Position numbers and translations under genes: made by a program. DNA of 64,000 nt from Aquilutibacter rugosus (GTDB taxonomy: Bacteria; Pseudomonadota; Gammaproteobacteria; Xanthomonadales; Xanthomonadaceae), in NCBI RefSeq assembly GCF_036541335.1, contig NZ_JAZHBO010000002.1, forward strand, positions 248,001 through 312,000. The letters run 5' to 3'. The notes under the pieces are model-generated. The model was not told the origin of the DNA. It saw only the letters and a list, made by a program, of their open reading frames with translations, and did no database searches. Below, piece after piece: positions 58,366 to 64,000 of the stretch (the first letter of the stretch is position 1; each line of letters opens with the position of its first letter).

Positions 58366-60644
58366 TGTTTAACGCCGTTCCTTCGCCCATTCCTGCCCGC
58401 ATGAAAGGGCTGAACCGCGCGCAGATTTGCGATGACAACTGGCTGGAGTTCGTGCGTGCATTTCAGCCTGCTGCACAGGGCGTTGCCGACCGCGCCGCGC
58501 TGAGCGATACCGACCTGCTGGAACTGTTCGAGTCGCAACTGATCTCGAGGCATCTCGATCTGATGGCTCGCGTTTTGCGCGTGCAGAACAAGGTGTTCTA
58601 CACAATCGGTTCGAGCGGCCACGAAGGCAATGCCATGGTGGCGCGTGCGACGCGCCACACCGATATGGCTTTCCTGCATTACCGCAGCGGCGCGTTTATG
58701 GCGGAGCGTTTTCGCAAGCTGCCGGACATGGATCCGATCATGGATTCGGCCTTGTCGTTTGCAGCCAGCTCCGAGGATCCGGCGTCGGGCGGTCGCCACA
58801 AAGTCTGGGGTAGCAAACCGCTATGGGTGTTGCCGCAGACTTCGACCATTGCATCGCATCTGCCTAAGGCCTTGGGTACGGCAGTAGCAATCGAGTCGGC
58901 CCGTCGCGTTGGCCACGCGTTGCCGGTGCCCGATGACAGCATCACGATCTGTTCGTTCGGTGATGCCTCGGCCAATCACGCCACCGCGCAGACTGCGTTC
59001 AATGCGGCTGCATGGACAGCACATCAGGGACTGCCGGCGCCTGTGCTGTTTGTCTGCGAAGACAACGGTATCGGCATCAGCGTCAAGACGCCCGAGGGCT
59101 GGATTGCCAAACGTTTCGCCAACATGCCCGGGCTGGATTATCGCTACGCCGATGGTCTGGATCTGGAGCAGGGTTTTGCCGATGTCCGGGCTGCCGTTGA
59201 GCATTGCCGCAAGACACGCCGTCCGACCTTTCTGCATCTGCGCACCACGCGCATCATGGGTCACGCCGGTACCGACTTCGAGATCGAATGGCGCTCCATT
59301 GACGAGCTGTGCCGCGTGGAGGCGACTGATCCGTTGTTGCGTTCCGCCGCATTGATTTTGCAGCGCGGACTCAAGTCGGCCGCAGAGCTGGAGACCTGGT
59401 ACGAGGAGGTCCGTGCACGCTGTTTTGCAGCCGCCGAAGCGGCCGATCAGCGTCCGAAACTGAGCAAGCTTAAAGACATCATCAAGCCCTTGGCGCCGCA
59501 TTCGCCGGCCAAGGTCATGGCCGAAGCGCGACGCGCCGATTACGCGCAGCGACGTCTCGAAGTGTTCGGCGGCGAATCCAAACTGCCGGAACAGCAGCCC
59601 GCTCGCCATCTGGCCATCGCCATCAATCAGGCGCTGCACGATGTAATGGCCAAGTATCCTCAGACCGTTCTGTTCGGCGAAGATGTCGCACAGAAGGGCG
59701 GGGTGTATACAGTCACCAAGAATCTGCACAAGGCCTTCGGTCGGCGACGTGTGTTCAACACGCTGCTCGATGAGACCATGATTCTCGGCATGGCGCAGGG
59801 CTTTGCCAATGTCGGCATGCTGCCTCTGCCTGAGATTCAATACCTGGCCTATCTGCACAATGCATTGGACCAGCTGCGTGGTGAGGCGGCGTCGCTGCAG
59901 TTCTTCAGTAATAACCAATATGCCAACCCGATGGTGGTCCGCGTCGCAGGCCTAGGCTATCAGCGCGGCTTTGGTGGCCACTTCCACAACGACAACTCGA
60001 TCACGGCGTTACGCGATATCCCCGGTCTCGTCGTAGGCTGTCCGTCGCGTGGTGACGATGCGGCCACCATGTTGCGGACCCTGGCCGCGATGGGTGTGGT
60101 CGATGGCCGCGTCAGCGTGTTCCTCGAACCGATCGCCTTGTACATGACCAAGGATCTGTGGGAGCCGGGTGACGGGCTCTGGCAGTTTGCCTATCCCGCG
60201 CCCGAAAAAGCGATGCGCCTGGGCGAAGGCCGTCTGTACGATGCCAAATTTGTCGCGGGCGAAAAGCCACGCAATGATCGCAAGGACCTGGTCATCGTCA
60301 CCTTTGGCAATGGCGTGCCGATGAGTTTGCGAGCGGCGCGACGCATTGCCGCAGCGCGCCAGTGGAACGTCGAGGTGCTCGATCTGCGTTGGCTGGTGCC
60401 GTTCGATCCGACCTGGATGCTGAAACATCTCGAGGATGCAAAACGTATTTTGGTCGTGGACGAGGGCCGTCACAGCGCCGGCATCAGCGAGGGCGTGATC
60501 ACTGCTTTGGCCGAACACGGTCTGGGCAAAGTGCCAATGGCTCGCGTGGTCGGCGCCGATACGTTTACTCCGTTGGCGGGTGCCGCATTTGCCGTCATTC
60601 CTTCGGAGCAAGAAATCGTTGAAACCGGTATGCAGCGGTTCTAA
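58365..60644 (+). CDS. Fused 2-oxoacid dehydrogenase E1 (alpha-beta), likely branched-chain type
   Basis: The 759-residue protein joins E1 alpha (about 40-370) and E1 beta (about 415-750) of a thiamine diphosphate-dependent 2-oxoacid dehydrogenase. The alpha half has GSSGHEGNAMVA and the ThDP motif as GDASANHATAQ ... EDNGIGI, a variant of the usual GDG ... NN. The beta half has LFGEDVAQKGGVYTVTK, FNTLLDETMILGMAQGFA and VEVLDLRWLVPFDP. The likely product is an acyl-CoA from branched 2-oxo acids supplied by the dehydrogenase at 25086. E2 and E3 are not nearby. It ends in a 4-bp convergent overlap with the putative anti-sigma gene. Confidence 0.88.
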   Translation: MFNAVPSPIPARMKGLNRAQICDDNWLEFVRAFQPAAQGVADRAALSDTDLLELFESQLISRHLDLMARVLRVQNKVFYTIGSSGHEGNAMVARATRHTDMAFLHYRSGAFMAERFRKLPDMDPIMDSALSFAASSEDPASGGRHKVWGSKPLWVLPQTSTIASHLPKALGTAVAIESARRVGHALPVPDDSITICSFGDASANHATAQTAFNAAAWTAHQGLPAPVLFVCEDNGIGISVKTPEGWIAKRFANMPGLDYRYADGLDLEQGFADVRAAVEHCRKTRRPTFLHLRTTRIMGHAGTDFEIEWRSIDELCRVEATDPLLRSAALILQRGLKSAAELETWYEEVRARCFAAAEAADQRPKLSKLKDIIKPLAPHSPAKVMAEARRADYAQRRLEVFGGESKLPEQQPARHLAIAINQALHDVMAKYPQTVLFGEDVAQKGGVYTVTKNLHKAFGRRRVFNTLLDETMILGMAQGFANVGMLPLPEIQYLAYLHNALDQLRGEAASLQFFSNNQYANPMVVRVAGLGYQRGFGGHFHNDNSITALRDIPGLVVGCPSRGDDAATMLRTLAAMGVVDGRVSVFLEPIALYMTKDLWEPGDGLWQFAYPAPEKAMRLGEGRLYDAKFVAGEKPRNDRKDLVIVTFGNGVPMSLRAARRIAAARQWNVEVLDLRWLVPFDPTWMLKHLEDAKRILVVDEGRHSAGISEGVITALAEHGLGKVPMARVVGADTFTPLAGAAFAVIPSEQEIVETGMQRF

Positions 60645-61432
60645 TCCGCTAGCAGGGATTTGATGGAGTCGGGGAGCGCTACGTCGGGATAAGTGCGGCG
60701 GAAGTGCTCCAGTTCCTGCCTGGCGCGTACGGGTTCACCGTCTTTTAGAAGCTGCTCGATCTCCAGCAGCCATGCCTTGGGGGCCTTAGAAGCGATGTCG
60801 GCTCCTGATGTCGGTACCGCTGCGCGTGCAGCAGTCGGCGCTGCACCCGCCTCCATATCTTCTACAGGTGCAGGCGTTGGCATCGGCGGAGGCGGCGGAG
60901 CGGCCATCACGGCAACCGGGGCGGGCGCCGGTGCTGCGGCCGGGGCGGACACTGACGCAGTAGCCGAAGCACGAGTCGCAACTCTAACTTTGGGTGCTGC
61001 AGCCGGCGCAACGGACTGTGTTGCAGCCACGCTCTTGTGCTCCTGAGTGACCGAAGCTGATGCCGCGACCTGGTCAGCGACCGGAGCGCTTGCCGTTACG
61101 GACGCCGTCAGGGCAGGTGCAGGACTCGATGACGTTGCTGACGTAGCCGAAGCCGAAACGGTTGGAAACTCAGCCTGTCGGTCCAATGTGTCCACGGCCT
61201 GATATCGGAATAGCGCCACTGCACTTAATGCCACGGTGGCAGCAAGTCCTGACCATTGCATCCATCGGTGATCCCGACGTGGTTTGGTTGTTGCCTGGCG
61301 AGCGAAAGCAATGACACGACTGTCCAGTTCCGCCGAAGGAGCGACCTTGGAATCGACCGAACGCAGCAGCCGGGACAGAGCCAGTTCTTCGTCGGTCAAG
61401 GGCTCATGCTCATGACGGGCGCTATTGTTCAT
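60641..61432 (-). CDS. Putative anti-sigma factor, single-pass membrane protein
   Basis: The gene starts with an ATGA overlap on the ECF sigma gene, the classic arrangement for anti-sigma factors. The 263 residues have a cytoplasmic N-terminal part with helical LTDEELALSRLLRSV, one membrane segment (about 60-78) and a long Ala/Pro/Val-rich periplasmic spacer. A small helical C-terminal domain (LLEIEQLLKDGEPVRARQEL) ends it. No zinc-binding HxxxCxxC motif is present. The assignment rests on position and topology, not on a recognised anti-sigma domain. Confidence 0.7.
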   Translation of the reverse strand: MNNSARHEHEPLTDEELALSRLLRSVDSKVAPSAELDSRVIAFARQATTKPRRDHRWMQWSGLAATVALSAVALFRYQAVDTLDRQAEFPTVSASATSATSSSPAPALTASVTASAPVADQVAASASVTQEHKSVAATQSVAPAAAPKVRVATRASATASVSAPAAAPAPAPVAVMAAPPPPPMPTPAPVEDMEAGAAPTAARAAVPTSGADIASKAPKAWLLEIEQLLKDGEPVRARQELEHFRRTYPDVALPDSIKSLLAD

Positions 61433-61986
61433 CGCACCAGCACCTGCCGCAACTTATCCATGCCATAGCGCAGACGTGATTTGACCGTCTCGCGCGAACT
61501 GCCGGTGATGTCGGCAATCGCTTCGAGCGACAGCTCCTGCTCCAGACGTAACAGCAACACGGTGCGCTGTTCGGATGGCAGGGTCTGCAATGCCAGGCGC
61601 AGAGCGCGTCGCTGCATGAAATCCGAATGTTCCGACTCGGGAGTCGTGGTGGTGCTCAGCAAGTCCAGACGGTCCTGCGCATCCGCCGGGGCCGAGGGAC
61701 GATGCCTGACGGAGCGCCAATGATCCTCGAGCCGGTGCTGCGCAATGCGCAGGAGCCACGCAGTGAATTGGCCCTGTGCGCGATATTCGGAACGGGCCTG
61801 CACAACCTTGTGCCAGACGTCCTGAAACAGCTCGTCGCAAAGCGGACGATCGTGCAAATGCCGATAAAGATAGCCGTACAGCCGGCTGCGATGCCGACTG
61901 TACAGTTTCGAAAACGCCGTCTGATCATTCATGGCGAAGGCCGCCATCAACGCATCATCGTCCAAGCCGGGCTCACTTCCGTCCAT
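61429..61986 (-). CDS. ECF RNA polymerase sigma factor (RpoE-like)
   Basis: ATG 61986 gives a 185-residue extracytoplasmic-function sigma factor. Region 2 (about 13-80, FSKLYSRHRSRLYGYLYRH, then ELFQDVWHKV) and region 4 (about 125-180, LPSEQRTVLLLRLEQELSLEAIADITGSS...TVKSRLRYGMDKLR) are complete. It lies 19 bp after the von Willebrand protein gene and overlaps the putative anti-sigma gene. The trigger of the system is unknown. Confidence 0.92.
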   Translation of the reverse strand: MDGSEPGLDDDALMAAFAMNDQTAFSKLYSRHRSRLYGYLYRHLHDRPLCDELFQDVWHKVVQARSEYRAQGQFTAWLLRIAQHRLEDHWRSVRHRPSAPADAQDRLDLLSTTTTPESEHSDFMQRRALRLALQTLPSEQRTVLLLRLEQELSLEAIADITGSSRETVKSRLRYGMDKLRQVLVR

Positions 61987-62005
61987 GGAAGCGAGAGTAG
62001 CCCTT

Positions 62006-63847
62006 TCATGGCTTGGGCTCAACCGCGGTGCCGGCCAGCTGCCGATCGGCCAGTTTGGCCAGGCCCACGAATTGGCGGCGAGTGCCGTCAGCGTCGCGTC
62101 CGACGGCCGAGTTGGCGGTGCGGATGACATCAGCCCAGTGCCAGTTGCCGATGTTCGTGCCGCCGCGCAACAGATCCGCAAAACCGATTACTGCCGCAGC
62201 AAAGCGCAGCGATTCGCTGGGGCGTTGCAGAGCAGAGGCCAGTACCGGCTGTGAGACCAGGGTGCTGTTGTCCTGATTCGGCAACTTATAGCGAATCGAG
62301 ATGTTGGCGATCTCGCCGTTACCTGCGGCTGTCGAAGTCGCGGCCTCGGAACTGCCGTATCGGCGTGGCGAGGTGCCCTTGGCGGCGGACTGCGCCGGCG
62401 TCAACTCGTAGATCGCGGTCACTTGCTGGCCGGCACCGACTTCGCCCGCATCCACACGATCGTTGCTGAAATCGGCCTCGTTCAGAACGCGGTTCTCATA
62501 ACCGATTAGACGGTATTCGGCCACTTCTGCCGGATTGAATTCGACCTGGATCTTCATGTCCTTGGCGATGGTCTGCATCACAGACTGCATTTCATCGCGC
62601 ATGACGCGCTGCGCTTCGAGCGGGGAATCAATGTATGCGTGACGACCGTTGCCGACATCTGCTAGCTGCTCGGCCATTTCATCGTTGTAGTTGCCTTCGC
62701 CAAAACCCAAGGTGGTCAAGGCCACGCCGCTGCTGCGCTGGCTGGCGACATAGGTCTTGAGTGACTCGCCGTTAAAGTTGCCGACATTGAAGTCACCGTC
62801 AGTAGCCAGCAGGATGCGATTGGCGCCATCCTTGCGGAAGTTCTCCCGCGCTACTTTGTACGCAAGCTCCAGGCCTTCGCCGCCGTTGGTGCTGCCGCCG
62901 GCATCCAGTCGATCGAGCGCCTCAATGATGGCCGACTTGTTCGAACCCGGTGTCGAAGGCAAGACCAGCCCCGCCGAGCCTGCATAAGCCACGATGGCGA
63001 CCCGGTCCACCGGCCGTAAGCTCTTGACCAGTTGTTTGAGGCTGTACTTCACCAAATCCAACTTATCCTCGGATTCCATCGAGCCGGACGTGTCGATCAG
63101 GAACACGAGATTGGCCGGCGGCGGCGAGCTGGCCCGCGGTGCATAGCCCTTGATGCCGACCATCATCAGCGTCCGGCCGTTATTCCACGGTGCCGTCGCG
63201 TACTCCGTACTGATGGCGAAGGGCTTGCCGGCGTCACGCGGTTCGTTGCGCGAGTAGCGGAAATAGTTCAGGAATTCTTCGACACGCACTGCATCGGCGG
63301 GGATTCGATCGTTGCCGCAAATCATGCGACGTACGTTGGCATAGCTACCGGTGTCCACATCAATGGAGAAGGTCGAAACCGGATTGTCATCCGTTCGAGT
63401 GAGTGCGTTGTCCTTGAAGTGGGCGTAATTCTCGGTGTTGCGCTCGGGCAACTGCATGCCCGGCGTAATCCCGCGCGCTTTGCTGACATAGCGTGCTGCG
63501 CTTGCGTGCGCGGCTTGTGCGTGAACCACTGCCGCACTGGCGGCTGCCTGTTGCGCGGCAGCGACTTGCGGCGCCAATGGGCGGGCGCCGGAGAGGACGA
63601 CGGGTGCCGGGATCGGTGGCGGCGCTGAAGGGGGCATGCCGATTGGCACCGGCGGGCTCATATACCGATCGTCGTCCTTGCGGTCCTGCCAGAGGGCGGA
63701 CATGTCCGGACACACGACTACGCCTTGTTCCTTTAGGACGGCAGGTTTTGCCGGAGCGGCATTGGCAGCAAGGCTGCTCAGGCCAATGGAGGCAGAGAGC
63801 AGAGCAACGGTGATAGCGCTGAAACGGGGAGTGACTTGCAAGTTCAT
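62006..63847 (-). CDS. YfbK-like von Willebrand factor type A protein
   Basis: The 613 residues carry a signal peptide (cleavage after SLAANA) and a Pro/Ala-rich segment. Next is the VWA_N domain (NTENYAHFKDNALTRTDDNP...FSIDVDTGSYANVRRM), then a VWA domain with complete MIDAS motif DTSGSM (about 245-420), and a DUF3520-type C-terminal domain (IGYENRVLNEADFSND). It is probably a periplasmic or surface protein of unknown ligand. It is first in an operon with an ECF sigma factor and a putative anti-sigma factor, which suggests an envelope-sensing role. Confidence 0.9.
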   Translation of the reverse strand: MNLQVTPRFSAITVALLSASIGLSSLAANAAPAKPAVLKEQGVVVCPDMSALWQDRKDDDRYMSPPVPIGMPPSAPPPIPAPVVLSGARPLAPQVAAAQQAAASAAVVHAQAAHASAARYVSKARGITPGMQLPERNTENYAHFKDNALTRTDDNPVSTFSIDVDTGSYANVRRMICGNDRIPADAVRVEEFLNYFRYSRNEPRDAGKPFAISTEYATAPWNNGRTLMMVGIKGYAPRASSPPPANLVFLIDTSGSMESEDKLDLVKYSLKQLVKSLRPVDRVAIVAYAGSAGLVLPSTPGSNKSAIIEALDRLDAGGSTNGGEGLELAYKVARENFRKDGANRILLATDGDFNVGNFNGESLKTYVASQRSSGVALTTLGFGEGNYNDEMAEQLADVGNGRHAYIDSPLEAQRVMRDEMQSVMQTIAKDMKIQVEFNPAEVAEYRLIGYENRVLNEADFSNDRVDAGEVGAGQQVTAIYELTPAQSAAKGTSPRRYGSSEAATSTAAGNGEIANISIRYKLPNQDNSTLVSQPVLASALQRPSESLRFAAAVIGFADLLRGGTNIGNWHWADVIRTANSAVGRDADGTRRQFVGLAKLADRQLAGTAVEPKP

Positions 63848-64000
63848 GGCGCAATTCCAAGTGGGTTCAATGAGCTAAACGCACGAACCGCGCCAATGGG
63901 GTTAAACCCGTAACATTATTTTTTGGCCACCGGGCCCCAAGTGCTTACAGAACGGCCAAGCCGGCCTGATCATCGCCGAACTGAGCGCTGCAAACCAAAG
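63848..64000. other. Upstream region of the von Willebrand-sigma operon
   Basis: These 153 bp up to the window edge must hold the operon promoter. On the minus strand I see the palindrome GGGTTTAACCC (near 63898-63909) and the pair GGTTC/GAACC (63865-63890), the latter resembling an ECF -35 element on both strands. A minus-strand frame ending at TAA 63945-63947 could be the tail of another gene, but 17 codons are too few to judge. Confidence 0.35.

Noticed and set aside
58821..59918. 365-codon minus-strand ORF inside the fused E1 gene
   Set aside because: It is a shadow frame of a gene with clear thiamine-enzyme motifs on the other strand.
63945..64000. Minus-strand reading frame ending in TAA near the window edge (…QFGDDQAGLAVL)
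   Set aside because: Only 17 codons are inside the window; coding cannot be distinguished from chance.

Overview
This 64-kb window is a gene-dense chromosomal segment of a GC-rich, aerobic Gram-negative bacterium. The best fit is a gammaproteobacterium of the Xanthomonadales/Lysobacterales type. Pointers are the long (about 421-residue) IspG, a fused isobutyryl-CoA mutase, a fused branched-chain 2-oxoacid dehydrogenase E1, several outer-membrane lipoproteins and a lipobox-bearing autotransporter protease. This placement is inference from gene content; there is no rRNA and only one tRNA (Arg-CCT). I see no insertion sequence, CRISPR array or phage.

Layout. 1-3073: IMPACT-family protein (cut by the window edge), an aldehyde dehydrogenase and xseA form a minus-strand operon with overlapping stops and starts, divergent from ispG. 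4442-10193: a complete tripartite RND efflux operon (adaptor, pump, outer-membrane factor). 10311-14883: a tightly overlapping operon of an ALDH7-type dehydrogenase, pyrD, murB and an EamA transporter, preceded by tRNA-Arg. 15164-16495: rhlE behind a long leader. 16537-20835: methylcrotonyl-CoA carboxylase beta subunit, three tandem alanine-rich lipoproteins each with its own terminator, and a thiolase. 21059-23845: a NalP-like serine protease autotransporter. 23919-29831: leucine/valine dehydrogenase, isovaleryl-CoA dehydrogenase and, divergently, icmF.

29832-33441 is the one clearly accessory stretch. A HicB-like gene and a degenerate second copy form 197-bp direct repeats that flank an Abi remnant, a structured inverted repeat and a pyrimidine-dimer glycosylase gene. 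A GumN/TraB-like gene follows, then a Doc-type toxin whose MazE-like antitoxin carries an in-frame amber codon.

33471-56499 is mostly housekeeping: M14 peptidase, peroxiredoxin, VOC protein, flavoprotein, serine hydrolase, deaD, selO, uup, rhomboid protease, rluF, dcp, ferredoxin-NADP reductase, class I fumarase, a cold-shock gene, a cytochrome c'-like protein, tcdA, tatD and a glycine-zipper protein. 56621-60644 holds glutaryl-CoA dehydrogenase, a GNAT enzyme and the fused E1. 60641-63847 is a von Willebrand domain protein, ECF sigma factor and putative anti-sigma factor operon.

Two functional themes recur. The first is acyl-CoA and amino-acid catabolism: leucine/valine dehydrogenase, 2-oxoacid dehydrogenase E1, isovaleryl-CoA dehydrogenase, methylcrotonyl-CoA carboxylase, IcmF and thiolase for branched-chain amino acids, with ALDH7 and glutaryl-CoA dehydrogenase for lysine. 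These enzymes probably also set the branched acyl-CoA pool used for iso-fatty acids. The second is RNA and cold physiology: rhlE, deaD and a cold-shock gene with long or structured leaders. Several genes have a TANAAT-type -10 box only 5-7 nt from the start codon, suggesting leaderless transcripts. All calls come from reading the sequence; no database search was run.
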